A stretch of 64,000 nt of DNA from Pseudidiomarina tainanensis (GTDB lineage: Bacteria; Pseudomonadota; Gammaproteobacteria; Enterobacterales; Alteromonadaceae): NCBI RefSeq assembly GCF_004214835.1, contig NZ_PIQJ01000003.1:62001-126000 (forward strand). The letters are read 5' to 3'. Each line of letters opens with the position of its first letter. Within the stretch, counting starts at the first letter, position 1. The notes beneath the pieces were generated by a model that saw nothing but the letters and a program-made list of their open reading frames with translations, was not told where the DNA came from and made no database searches. The translations under genes were made by a program, and so were the position numbers. Shown here one piece after another: positions 19,390 through 27,360 of this stretch.

Positions 19390-19932
19390 TTATTCTTGGT
19401 CATTATCTGCATAGCCACTGCCAATGGCGCTAAAGGGCAGATCAAGCCCAAGCTCAGGTACTTGGAGACCAATCCATGCTGGGAAGGTATTGCTATTGGG
19501 CCCTGGCACAGCTTCATACTCATTCGCCCATGGGTAGCGCTCTGCAGCCGCAATAATCTGCGGAATAAGCTCACCAGCTTTATTGCCTACCATTGATAGT
19601 ACTTTTTCTGGCTTAGCACCATACCAGTAACGATCGGGCGTTGCTGTTTGATAGCTATATAGCGCTGGCTGGCCGCGATTCACCCTCCAACCCACCACTT
19701 CATACACGGTGTATTCTTTTGCATTCGCTGGTTTCACGGCAATCCACGTGTGCACAGCGAACCATCCGCGCCAACCAAAGGCATCGGCGGCATAAACCTC
19801 AATAACCGGCTGCGTTTCAGTTACCGGATTAGCGGCGATACCGGCTGGCTCACGCGAAGCTGTACGCCAATCTCCTGACGAACAACCAATGAGCAGAGCG
19901 GTTAATAAAGTAACGACAAGTGTTCTGAACAT
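19390..19932 (-). CDS. DUF3750 family lipoprotein
   Basis: A 180-residue predicted lipoprotein (LLTALLIGCSSGDW lipobox). The mature domain contains FGWRGWFAVHTWIAVKPANAKEYTVYEVVGWR, EYEAVPGPNSNTFPAWI and a closing FSAIGSGYADN, the conserved pattern of DUF3750. The PGPNSNTF segment with His and Cys/Ser-like residues suggests a papain-like or transglutaminase-like fold, but no enzymatic role is proven. Start at 19932 follows GAGA at good spacing. Its promoter overlaps the terminator of the small Fur-box gene upstream. Confidence 0.8.
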   Translation of the reverse strand: MFRTLVVTLLTALLIGCSSGDWRTASREPAGIAANPVTETQPVIEVYAADAFGWRGWFAVHTWIAVKPANAKEYTVYEVVGWRVNRGQPALYSYQTATPDRYWYGAKPEKVLSMVGNKAGELIPQIIAAAERYPWANEYEAVPGPNSNTFPAWIGLQVPELGLDLPFSAIGSGYADNDQE

Positions 19933-19951
19933 AATGATCTCTTTTAAAAAC

Positions 19952-19986
19952 AAAAAGCCCGTGAATTTGTATCACAGGCTTTTTGT
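19952..19986 (-). terminator. Terminator of the Fur-controlled small gene
   Basis: Read on the minus strand, AAAAAGCCTGTGA and TCACGGGCTTTTT pair (one G-T) around a 7-nt loop and end in a T run. It lies about 45 nt after the stop of the 34-residue ORF. The stem-loop itself contains the -10 box of the DUF3750 gene. Confidence 0.8.
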
Positions 19987-19993
19987 ACGTCAA
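19966..19993 (-). promoter_or_regulatory. Sigma-70 promoter of the DUF3750 gene, inside a terminator
   Basis: On the minus strand: TTGACG (19993-19988), 16 bp, then TACAAA (19971-19966) preceded by TG-A, an extended -10. The -10 forms the loop of the terminator hairpin. The predicted start near 19959 gives a 26-nt leader with a ribosome-binding site. Confidence 0.55.
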
Positions 19994-20028
19994 CTTGAGA
20001 CAGATAGATTACTCAAAGGTACGCGGCT

Positions 20029-20133
20029 TTAATACGCAACTAAAAGCACACTGGCAGCAACTAAAAGTAAATTAAATAATAGCGGCAATGCCATTAATAC
20101 AAATAAAGTTAGTTTAATTTTCGTGCGTTGCAT
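20029..20133 (-). CDS. 34-residue hydrophobic peptide under a Fur-box promoter
   Basis: This very short ORF translates to MQRTKIKLTLFVLM, then ALPLLFNLLLVAA and SVLLVAY, ending in TAA. It has a positively charged start (R3, K5, K7) followed by one continuous hydrophobic helix of about 26 residues, as in single-pass small membrane proteins with the N-terminus inside. GGGGGA lies 7 nt before the ATG. A promoter with ideal geometry and a Fur box in its spacer lies 28 nt upstream, and a strong terminator follows, so the transcript is about 200 nt and monocistronic. I know no family for it. The alternative is a Fur-regulated small RNA without a translated product. Confidence 0.6.
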   Translation of the reverse strand: MQRTKIKLTLFVLMALPLLFNLLLVAASVLLVAY

Positions 20134-20160
20134 AAAGAAATCCCCCACAAACTGAATTGC

Positions 20161-20189
20161 ATATTAATGAGAATGGTTCTCATTTGCAA
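20161..20189 (-). promoter_or_regulatory. Fur-box promoter
   Basis: On the minus strand: TTGCAA (20189-20184), 17 bp, TATA-type TAATAT (20166-20161). The palindrome AATGAGAATGGTTCTCATT at 20166-20184 fills the spacer; it matches the Fur consensus inverted repeat (AATGA-AAT-x-TT-TCATT). Fur with iron would block polymerase. Longer arms ACAAACT (20147-20153) and AGTTTGT (20189-20195) flank it. Confidence 0.75.
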
Positions 20190-20206
20190 GTTTGTGAGGG
20201 TGTTCT

Positions 20207-20698
20207 TTATTTAAATTTTGCTTCAATAGACTGATGAAGTTGTTTCTTACCGCCAAGCATAAAAACAACTTCCGCGACAACAAACAATGGACCGATAGCA
20301 AGCCCCATAATGTCATCGACAAATGCGGGCTTACGGCCCTCAAAATAGTGGCCAACAAACTGAAAAATCCAGCCGACGACAAATAACCCGATACCCCAGG
20401 CTAACCACAAAGAAGTCTCAAGCATCGCAACTTGGCTACCTAACCATACGGCTAGCCCGAGTAGCAAAGTCATTAAAATCCCTAAAGCGACATCGAGTTT
20501 GAGGTAAAACAACGCTGCAATCGCACTCACAATAATGGCGGGTGAGAGCATAAAGTCAGCGATAAACCAGGTGGGGCGTGATAATAAAATTTCGATTGCG
20601 ATAACAATCAAAGGAATGCCAACTAAATGCGTCATGATATTGCGACGATCACGATGGTATGCAGCATATCCGGCTAAATGTTCTGTAATTGTTTTCAT
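20207..20698 (-). CDS. Mpo1-like (DUF962) membrane protein
   Basis: A 163-residue protein with four to five hydrophobic helices, beginning YAAYHRDRRNIMTHLVGIPLI and later FVGHYFEGRKPAFVDD. The spaced histidines (YHRDxRN, THLVGIP, GHxxFEGRKPA) are the conserved set of the DUF962/Mpo1 family, whose yeast member is an iron(II)-dependent dioxygenase acting on 2-hydroxy fatty acids. The bacterial substrate is not established. It ends just upstream of the Fur-box promoter, on the same strand. Confidence 0.88.
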   Translation of the reverse strand: MKTITEHLAGYAAYHRDRRNIMTHLVGIPLIVIAIEILLSRPTWFIADFMLSPAIIVSAIAALFYLKLDVALGILMTLLLGLAVWLGSQVAMLETSLWLAWGIGLFVVGWIFQFVGHYFEGRKPAFVDDIMGLAIGPLFVVAEVVFMLGGKKQLHQSIEAKFK

Positions 20699-20763
20699 GG
20701 CTTGCTCACCTATTGTTTTATTGCCAATATTAACCTGATTCTAATAAAGAACAAGGACAACCC

Positions 20764-21858
20764 ATGCGGGAACAACTCGAACGTCGTGCCTTTTTGATTT
20801 TACTGGCGGCAGTGACTATTGCTTTTGGCTTTATTCTGGAACCATTTTGGTCAGCCATTTTTTGGGCTTGCGCGGTATCCGTTATTTTCTTCCCACTCCA
20901 ACAACTACTCGAACGAAAGTGGGGGAGTCACCCGAATATTAACGCACTAGTGACGTTGACAGTGTGCATGCTCATTGTCGTGATTCCAGTGATTTTCATC
21001 AGTACCGCATTTATACAAGAAGGTATTCAGCTCTATCAAAAATTAGACTCGGGCGATATCGATCCGCGTGAAATGTTAATGAAGTTGCGCGACGCGTTTC
21101 CGATTGTCGACGAGCTGTTGGTTGAGTTCGGTGTAAATCCAAACGACATTCGAGAGCAGGTAATTAGTGCCGTGCAGGGCGCTTCTAAATTCTTAGCAAA
21201 AGAAACACTGACCATTGGTCAAAATACCTTTAGCTTCTTAGTCAGCCTTGCGCTGATGATGTACCTGACCTTCTTCTTGCTACGCGACGGCTCACAATTG
21301 CGTGACTTACTCATTAAAGCATTACCCATTGGCGATGAACGGGAGCACGCATTATTTGAGAAGTTTGTCGAAGTAACCCGCGCGACTGTAAAAGGCAACC
21401 TTGTTGTCGCCGTCGTGCAAGGGGCGCTCGGTGGTTTCATTTTTTGGCTTCTTGATATTCCAGCCCCATTATTGTGGGGCGTCATCATGGCATTTTTATC
21501 GCTGATTCCAGCGGTCGGCGCAGCGCTAGTCTGGTTCCCCGCAGGGTTGTATCTATACGCTATTGGCGATTGGATTAGTGCCACGGTATTAATGGCCTAC
21601 GGCGCGATTATTATCGGTTTAGCAGATAATGTGTTACGCCCAATTTTAGTCGGTCGCGATACCAAGTTACCGGATTACATCGTGTTATTTTCAACCATTG
21701 GCGGTATTTCGTTATTTGGTATCAATGGTTTTGTGATTGGGCCATTGGTCGCCGCACTTTTTATGGCGGTGTGGCAAATATTTATGACGGACTTCAATGA
21801 TGAACCCGCATTCAACGATGAGCCCAAATTAAAAGAGCAGTCGGAGACTACTGAGTAA
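20764..21858 (+). CDS. AI-2E family transporter (PerM-like)
   Basis: A 364-residue membrane protein with about eight helices: an N-terminal pair, a soluble linker (about 65-150, including FGVNPNDIREQVISAVQGA), and a C-terminal block with SLIPAVGAALVWFPAGLYLYA and PDYIVLFSTIGGISLFGINGFVIGPLVAALFMAVW, the AI-2E/UPF0118 signature. The family name comes from TqsA, but most members (PerM, YdiK) have no proven autoinducer role and some are ion/proton antiporters. The tail is acidic and repeats the tetrapeptide FNDEP. Confidence 0.9.
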   Translation: MREQLERRAFLILLAAVTIAFGFILEPFWSAIFWACAVSVIFFPLQQLLERKWGSHPNINALVTLTVCMLIVVIPVIFISTAFIQEGIQLYQKLDSGDIDPREMLMKLRDAFPIVDELLVEFGVNPNDIREQVISAVQGASKFLAKETLTIGQNTFSFLVSLALMMYLTFFLLRDGSQLRDLLIKALPIGDEREHALFEKFVEVTRATVKGNLVVAVVQGALGGFIFWLLDIPAPLLWGVIMAFLSLIPAVGAALVWFPAGLYLYAIGDWISATVLMAYGAIIIGLADNVLRPILVGRDTKLPDYIVLFSTIGGISLFGINGFVIGPLVAALFMAVWQIFMTDFNDEPAFNDEPKLKEQSETTE

Positions 21859-21862
21859 ATCA

Positions 21863-22972
21863 TTACGGCCGTCGGTAGCCACCAATGAGGTTCGGCTTAC
21901 TGAACACCCATTGCCATACTTGTAGATCGCGGGCGCGAAAAGCGCCCGCGCACGATAATAAGTAGTAGCGCCACATACGATAAAATGTGGTGTCATAATG
22001 CTCGCTTAGTTGCGGCCACGAACGCTCAAAATTGTCGTGCCACGCCATTAACGTCGGATCGTAATCGGCACCCAAATTATGGACATCTTCAGCACACAAT
22101 AAGTCGCGTGATGCATCGTCAATGTGACTTAGGCAAGGTAACTCGCCGTTCGGAAATATGTATTTGGCTATCCATGGGTCGGTACCACGAACATCACGAT
22201 TTCGGCCAATGGTATGTAATAAGAATAGGCCGCTTGGTTTGAGGCAATTAGCAACAACTTTCATGTAGCTACGATAGTTTTTGTGACCGACATGCTCAAA
22301 CATTCCGAGACTGACAATAGCGTCAAAAGATTCATTCAGTTGTCGATAGTCCTGCAGACGAAATTCTATCGGTAAACCTTCACATAGCTGCTGACCTAGT
22401 TTCACTTGTTCTTTAGAAACGGTCACACCGACACATTCAACGCCATAATGCTCCGCGGCATACTTCATAAAGCTACCCCAGCCGCAACCGATATCAAGAA
22501 TACGCATGCCAGGTTGTAGTTGCAGTTTTTTACATACCAGTTCGAGCTTGTCTATTTGCGCCTGTTCGAGCGACTGCGCTGTCTGCCAATAGCCGCAGGT
22601 ATAAACCATGTGCGGGTCGAGCATGGATTGATACAATGTGTTACCTAGATCATAGTGATGTTGACCAACCAGCCAAGAGCGCTGCGGAGACTGTAAATTT
22701 ATTACGCGGTTTTTAAGGTAATGCCAAATGAGTCGTGAAGTTCGAACCTGATCTTGAACGCGATTAGCTAATAGTCGGCAAAAGAACACATCAAGTTGCT
22801 CACAGTCCCAATCGCCAGCCATATAGGCCTCACCGAGTGCAAGATTACCGCGAGCTAAAACGTCACCTAAAAATGAGGCATCGCGCAATTGCATATCCCA
22901 CGGCCGATTTCCATTGAGTTGGATATCGGCCGGAGCTAATAACTCACTAACAAATGCTTGTGCGTTCGCCAT
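21863..22972 (-). CDS. cfa: Cyclopropane-fatty-acyl-phospholipid synthase
   Basis: A 369-residue enzyme that adds a SAM methyl carbon across double bonds of unsaturated phospholipid acyl chains, stabilising membranes in stationary phase or acid. It has the N-terminal lipid-binding part with LGEAYMAGDWDCEQLDVFFCR, the segment HYDLGNTLYQSMLDPHMVYTCGYW, SAM motif RILDIGCGWGSFMKYAAEHYG in the middle, and the catalytic FEHVGHKNY with YIFPNGELP. Start at 22972 follows GGAGG at 5-nt spacing; the longer frame from 23002 is unlikely. Confidence 0.96.
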   Translation of the reverse strand: MANAQAFVSELLAPADIQLNGNRPWDMQLRDASFLGDVLARGNLALGEAYMAGDWDCEQLDVFFCRLLANRVQDQVRTSRLIWHYLKNRVINLQSPQRSWLVGQHHYDLGNTLYQSMLDPHMVYTCGYWQTAQSLEQAQIDKLELVCKKLQLQPGMRILDIGCGWGSFMKYAAEHYGVECVGVTVSKEQVKLGQQLCEGLPIEFRLQDYRQLNESFDAIVSLGMFEHVGHKNYRSYMKVVANCLKPSGLFLLHTIGRNRDVRGTDPWIAKYIFPNGELPCLSHIDDASRDLLCAEDVHNLGADYDPTLMAWHDNFERSWPQLSEHYDTTFYRMWRYYLLSCAGAFRARDLQVWQWVFSKPNLIGGYRRP

Positions 22973-23045
22973 GCTACCTCCAGTGACACGATTTACGCAC
23001 AAGTGTAGTCAAGATAACGGCATTTGCACGGCTGCCAAATAAGTT

Positions 23046-24218
23046 CTAGCGTGACTTAGACGCCACAAATTCGGGATAGGCTTCAACGCCACATTCCGAA
23101 ATATCAGCACCTATATATTCATGCTCCATAGAGAGGCGAATGCCAAATGCTCTGGCTAAAAACCACCACACCAGCAAACTACTTGAAAATACCCAGAGAA
23201 AAATAATGGCAGCACCGAGTAATTGAACCGAAATTGATGCCGATACAGATGTCAGCACCGCACAAATCAACCCATAAAGGCCTGCCACGCCGTGCACCGA
23301 AATAGCACCAACTGGGTCGTCAATTTTTAAGCGGTCGAGTAATACTATGGAAGCCACAACAAGCGCACCCGCACCCGTACCGATTAGTACCGAGCTAGTT
23401 GCTGTTGCAGCCGCAGGTTCAGCTGTAATTGCGACTAAGCCTGCAAGTACACCGTTCAAAATCATGGTGAGATCAGCTTTGCGCCAAATGAGGCGAGTAA
23501 TAGCAAAAGCAGAAACGGCACCGGCAGCAGCTGACAAATTCGTATTGAGAAAGATATTGGCCACCGCATTGGCGTTTTCCACAGTGTGAATGCTTAAGAG
23601 CGAACCACCATTAAAGCCTAGCCAGCCAAACCAAAGAATAAGTGTACCGAGAGTTGCCAGCGGCATATTGGCGCCAGGGATTGGATAAATAGCACCACTA
23701 TGTCCATATTTACCCTTACGCGGACCGAGAATCATCACACCAGCAAGAGCAGCAGCAGCTCCCGTCATATGTACAACGCCTGAACCGGCAAAATCTACAA
23801 ATCCCATCTCACTTAAAAAGCCACCGCCCCAAGTCCAGCTACCAACAAGCGGATAGATGACACTCGTCATGATAAGGGTAAATACCAGAAACATTGAGAG
23901 CTTCATGCGCTCTGCCACGGCTCCGGATACAATTGACATCGCGGTTGCGACGAAGACCATTTGGAAGAACAGGTAAGCGCTCGGGGAGTAATCGGAAATT
24001 GTTGTTTCACCATACATCAGGCGATAGCCGATGAAAAAATAACAGAGGCATGCGAGAGCGTATAATAGGATATTCTTGACCAGAATTTCGGTGGTATTCT
24101 TGGTTCGTACCAAACCAGCCTCAAGCATGGAAAAGCCTGCCGCCATCCACATCACTAATGCCGCACTTAATAAAATAAACAAGGTATCTAATGCATAACT
24201 TAATTCGGTCATAGTCAT
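23046..24218 (-). CDS. amtB: Ammonium transporter
   Basis: A 390-residue channel of the Amt/MEP/Rh family with 11 predicted membrane helices. It has AAGFSMLEAGLVRTKN near the N-terminus, DFAGSGVVHMTGAAAALAG carrying the first pore histidine, and ISVHGVAGLYG carrying the second. AAGFSMLEAGL is followed directly by helix 2. No cleavable signal peptide is evident, unlike E. coli AmtB. Start at 24218 follows AAGGAG at 6-nt spacing and leaves a 10-bp gap after glnK. It is co-transcribed with glnK, which plugs the channel when nitrogen is plentiful. Confidence 0.97.
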   Translation of the reverse strand: MTMTELSYALDTLFILLSAALVMWMAAGFSMLEAGLVRTKNTTEILVKNILLYALACLCYFFIGYRLMYGETTISDYSPSAYLFFQMVFVATAMSIVSGAVAERMKLSMFLVFTLIMTSVIYPLVGSWTWGGGFLSEMGFVDFAGSGVVHMTGAAAALAGVMILGPRKGKYGHSGAIYPIPGANMPLATLGTLILWFGWLGFNGGSLLSIHTVENANAVANIFLNTNLSAAAGAVSAFAITRLIWRKADLTMILNGVLAGLVAITAEPAAATATSSVLIGTGAGALVVASIVLLDRLKIDDPVGAISVHGVAGLYGLICAVLTSVSASISVQLLGAAIIFLWVFSSSLLVWWFLARAFGIRLSMEHEYIGADISECGVEAYPEFVASKSR

Positions 24219-24228
24219 GGGAATCTCC

Positions 24229-24567
24229 TTATATCGCGAAGCGATCAATTTCGCCGGTGCGAATCCGAATCACGGTTGAGAGCGGCGTGACGAAGATTTT
24301 GCCATCGCCGGTATTGCCGGTATGCGCGGCGTCTCGAATAGCATCAATAGCAGCTTCGAGCTGTTCATCGGTGACGGCAATATCGATGCGTATTTTGGGT
24401 AGAAAATCGATACGATATTCGGCACCTCGATAGAGTTCGGTGTGACCTTTTTGCCGACCAAAACCACGAACTTCTGTAATGGTCATACCCTGACAGCCAA
24501 TCTGTTCAAGGGCTTCTCGAACGTCGTTGAGTTTGGCGGGTTTTATGATGGCGATAACAAGTTGCAT
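24229..24567 (-). CDS. glnK: Nitrogen regulatory protein P-II
   Basis: The 112 residues match PII exactly. Tyr51 in the T-loop (YRGAEYRIDFLPK) is the uridylylation site. GKIFVTPLSTVIRIRTGE near residue 89 is the B/C-loop ATP and 2-oxoglutarate binding region. The gene is first in a glnK-amtB operon, hence the symbol. The protein senses 2-oxoglutarate and energy charge and blocks AmtB at high nitrogen. It lies behind a sigma-54 promoter with upstream NtrC sites. Confidence 0.97.
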   Translation of the reverse strand: MQLVIAIIKPAKLNDVREALEQIGCQGMTITEVRGFGRQKGHTELYRGAEYRIDFLPKIRIDIAVTDEQLEAAIDAIRDAAHTGNTGDGKIFVTPLSTVIRIRTGEIDRFAI

Positions 24568-24630
24568 GGTGACTCCTTTTTCTCAGCGAACTAGATTTAT
24601 TGGGTTATTCATCGTCTCCGCTCAATAACC

Positions 24631-24648
24631 AAGCAATTGCCATGCCAA
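24631..24648 (-). promoter_or_regulatory. Sigma-54 promoter of glnK-amtB
   Basis: On the minus strand TTGGCATGGCAATTGCTT: the -24 TTGGCA and -12 TTGC elements with correct spacing, one base off the consensus TGGCAC-N5-TTGC. The predicted start is near 24621, giving a leader of about 53 nt. Confidence 0.88.
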
Positions 24649-24694
24649 AAAAAGCATAAAAAAAAGATTAAAATCGCCGAAAATACGCGAAAGC

Positions 24695-24752
24695 TGCACT
24701 AACTTGGTGCGATTGTTCAATTTTCGCAGAGAACTTGCACCATTGGTGGGCA
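24695..24752. promoter_or_regulatory. NtrC enhancer sites for glnK-amtB
   Basis: Two sites match TGCAC-N7-GTGCA: TGCACTAACTTGGTGCG at 24695-24711 (one mismatch) and TGCACCATTGGTGGGCA at 24736-24752 (one mismatch). Centres are 41 bp apart, about four helical turns, and about 82 and 123 bp upstream of the predicted start. A weaker GCACATTGGTG lies at 24774-24784. With the sigma-54 promoter they account for most of the gene-free stretch 24568-24906; the rest holds the promoter region of the RcsF-like gene, where I see no clear hexamers. Confidence 0.8.
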
Positions 24753-24906
24753 TATGAGAGGGCACATGAGTGAGCACATTGGTGGCATACAACGAACGGG
24801 TAAGTCGAACACATGCGGTTTGCTGAGGGATAACATATAATGATTGAATCTTTACAAGGTGCTGTAAGCTCCGTAATGTTAACGCAAAGAAACCAAAGGT
24901 ATCGCC

Positions 24907-25269
24907 ATGAAATATCTATCCTTAATGACTGTCTTATTTGTGCTCGCAGGCTGTTCATCGAATCACTCATCAGTGAGTGAGGTAGATATGTCTGCGGCAG
25001 AGTCGGTAGACTTTATGCGACCTTATGAGTTGTCACGTAACGATGTGAGCTTTGTCAGTTTGGGGCAAGTACAAGGTGAATCTTGCCAAGCAAACGTGTT
25101 CTCCGAAAAACCGACCCAACAAAAAGCTTTACTGCGCATGAAAATTGCAGCGGCAAAACTCGGTGCAAATCGTTTGATATTACGCAGTTGTCAGCAAGAC
25201 CAAACAGATGATTGTCGAGCGCGCTGGATTTGCACTGGTGATGCGCACCAGGCACAACCGTTACAGTAA
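24907..25269 (+). CDS. RcsF-like outer-membrane lipoprotein
   Basis: A 120-residue lipoprotein (VLFVLAGCSSN lipobox, Cys16). The mature domain follows the RcsF pattern: VSLGQVQGESCQ, KALLRMKIAAAKLGANRLILRSCQ, DDCRARWICTGDA, with four cysteines suitable for two disulfides as in E. coli RcsF. RcsF is the outer-membrane sensor feeding the Rcs phosphorelay. No rcsB/C/D or igaA is seen in the window, so its signalling partner is unknown. Ribosome-binding AAAGGT precedes the ATG. Confidence 0.75.
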   Translation: MKYLSLMTVLFVLAGCSSNHSSVSEVDMSAAESVDFMRPYELSRNDVSFVSLGQVQGESCQANVFSEKPTQQKALLRMKIAAAKLGANRLILRSCQQDQTDDCRARWICTGDAHQAQPLQ

Positions 25270-25294
25270 GTGAATTTTTGTAGAAGGAGTCGTC

Positions 25295-26338
25295 ATGCAA
25301 GTTGCTAAGCGTTCTGCAGAGTTAATCGGTCAAACAGATTTATTGCGATTGAACTCACTTTCGGATTTAACCGGTTGTGATATTTGGGTGAAGTTGGAGT
25401 CGCAAAACCCTGGTGGTTCGATAAAAGATCGTGCTGCATTGCAAATGATTAAAGATGCGATGGACAAAGGTGAACTCAAGCCCGGTATGACGATTGTTGA
25501 AGGCACCGCCGGAAACACTGGAATAGGTCTCGCGGTGGTTGCTCGTTCGTTTGGCTTGAACATGCTGGCAGTTATGCCCAATGATCAGAGCAAAGAAAAA
25601 GAGCGCATGATTACGTTGCACGGCGCCCAACTTAAAACGGTTGACCCAGTTCCTTTTAAAAACGAAAACCATTTTTATCATACGGCGCGCCGATTGGCTG
25701 AACAAAATGATGACTATTGGTGGGCCAATCAATTTGAGAATACCAGTAATGCGCGAGCTCATTATCTGACGACTGGCCCTGAAATTTGGCAACAAACCAA
25801 TGGCAACATTGATATTTTGGTGTCTGTCGCTGGCACCGGAGGAACGATTGCTGGTAACTCAATGTATCTCAAAGAGCGCAACCCGAACATGCAAGTTTGG
25901 TTGGCTGATCCAGATGGTTCTGGCATCTACAGTTATTTGAAAACTGGAGAATATGTCAGTCAAGGTAGCTCGTTCACCGAGGGCATCGGCATTATGCGTT
26001 TGGTTGAGAACTTTAAACAGGCGCGTATTGATGCGGCAGTAAACCTTCCTGATGACGATTTAGTTACGTTGTCGCGATACCTTGTGGAGCACGAGGGTTT
26101 AGTGCTTGGCAGTAGCTCGTGTTTAAACGTGGCTGGCGCATTGCAAGCCGCAGTATTGCATGGCCCAGGAAAGACGGTCGTGACGTTCTCTTGTGATCTT
26201 GGCGAGCGCTCGGCGAGCAAACTCTACAACGAAGACTATTTAAAACAACGCGGCGTTCGTACCGAGCCCGAGAAGATATCTGAGTTAATTCGTCGTTACC
26301 AGAATCAGGGTGATAAAGTTTGGTATCGTCAATCATGA
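25295..26338 (+). CDS. PLP-dependent cysteine synthase family protein
   Basis: A 347-residue fold-type II PLP enzyme. ESQNPGGSIKDRAAL near residue 37-51 contains the PLP lysine. EGTAGNTGIGLA is the substrate-binding loop, and VAGTGGTIAG binds PLP phosphate. It is closest to O-acetylserine sulfhydrylase (CysK) but has an extra C-terminal extension and a WWANQFENTSNARAHY segment, as in the second cysteine synthase-type subgroup; cystathionine beta-synthase-like activity is also possible. Strong AAGGAG ribosome-binding site. The stop overlaps the glpQ start by 4 bp (ATGA). Confidence 0.88.
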   Translation: MQVAKRSAELIGQTDLLRLNSLSDLTGCDIWVKLESQNPGGSIKDRAALQMIKDAMDKGELKPGMTIVEGTAGNTGIGLAVVARSFGLNMLAVMPNDQSKEKERMITLHGAQLKTVDPVPFKNENHFYHTARRLAEQNDDYWWANQFENTSNARAHYLTTGPEIWQQTNGNIDILVSVAGTGGTIAGNSMYLKERNPNMQVWLADPDGSGIYSYLKTGEYVSQGSSFTEGIGIMRLVENFKQARIDAAVNLPDDDLVTLSRYLVEHEGLVLGSSSCLNVAGALQAAVLHGPGKTVVTFSCDLGERSASKLYNEDYLKQRGVRTEPEKISELIRRYQNQGDKVWYRQS

Positions 26339-27360
26339 AAGGCAAACTCAGCTTCGCCGCTCTTCTGGTCGTAAGCGGACTGGTATGCTCGAATAGTTGG
26401 GCACAGCAGTTAACTGAACCGTCAGCAAGCGAAGAGGCTAAGTCACCGTTAATTATTGCTCACCGCGGAGCTTCAGGTTATGCGCCTGAGCACTCTGCGG
26501 TTGCGGTCGCTTTGGCCCATGCCCAAAATGCCGACTACATCGAACAAGATGTAGTACTGACACGCGACCATGTTCCCGTCGTGTTGCACGATATTATTTT
26601 GGATTTTGTGACCAACGTTAAAGAGGTTTATCCGGACAAACACCGTCCCAATGGCCACTACTATGTGGTTGACTTTACCTTTGCGGAACTCCAAAAGTTA
26701 ACGCTCACCGAACGTAAAAGTAAACATGGCGAGCAGCGTTACCCACAGCGATTCTCCGTGACCAGCGGGGATTTTAAAATCATGTCGCTGGCGCAGCAGA
26801 TTGAGCTTATTCTTGGCTTAAATCAAACGCGCAATACGAATACCGGCCTATACGTTGAATTCAAGGCGGCGCGTTGGCATAAAACTCAAAATTATGATGT
26901 CGTTCAAGCAACACTCGGTGTTTTAGCACGCTATGGATTCAGCGACGTTGTGCCGCCAGCGCCGATTTATTTGCAAAGTTTTGACCCCGAAGTATTGCGC
27001 CGATTGAAGCGCGAATTCATGACACAGCTACCACTAGTGCAGTTGGTCGCTGAAAATAGTTGGAATGAGAGCGATATTGATTACAACACGATGCTCACTG
27101 CCGCAGGTTTAGAAACGCTAAGTAGCTACGCCGGTGGTGTCGGTATTTGGTTGAACCATATTTATTTGGGCCTCGATGAGAACGGCCAGCCAAAGTTCTC
27201 GGATGTTATCGCCCATGCCCAAGCTGCGGGCTTGAAGGTACACGTTTATACGTTGCGTGCCGATGATTTACCGGAAGGCGTGACGAGTTATCAGCAACTC
27301 AAAGACTGGTTACTTGAGCTTGGTGTCGATGGCGTGTTTACCGATTTTCCTGATTTATAG
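26335..27360 (+). CDS. glpQ: Glycerophosphodiester phosphodiesterase, periplasmic
   Basis: GlpQ-type enzymes hydrolyse glycerophosphodiesters from phospholipid turnover to glycerol-3-phosphate and an alcohol. The 341-residue protein has a signal peptide ending SNSWAQQ, then the catalytic IIAHRGASGYAPEHS with the general-acid His, IEQDVVLTRDHVPVVLHD with metal-binding Glu/Asp and second His, and a closing GVDGVFTDFPDL. The ATG at 26335 overlaps the preceding stop by 4 bp, indicating translational coupling. Its 3' end overlaps the convergent GNAT gene by 23 bp. Confidence 0.93.
   Translation: MKGKLSFAALLVVSGLVCSNSWAQQLTEPSASEEAKSPLIIAHRGASGYAPEHSAVAVALAHAQNADYIEQDVVLTRDHVPVVLHDIILDFVTNVKEVYPDKHRPNGHYYVVDFTFAELQKLTLTERKSKHGEQRYPQRFSVTSGDFKIMSLAQQIELILGLNQTRNTNTGLYVEFKAARWHKTQNYDVVQATLGVLARYGFSDVVPPAPIYLQSFDPEVLRRLKREFMTQLPLVQLVAENSWNESDIDYNTMLTAAGLETLSSYAGGVGIWLNHIYLGLDENGQPKFSDVIAHAQAAGLKVHVYTLRADDLPEGVTSYQQLKDWLLELGVDGVFTDFPDL

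Noticed and set aside
24668-24970. 100-codon open frame on the minus strand upstream of glnK
   Set aside because: It covers the NtrC sites and the start of the RcsF-like gene, has no ribosome-binding site and no recognisable protein features.
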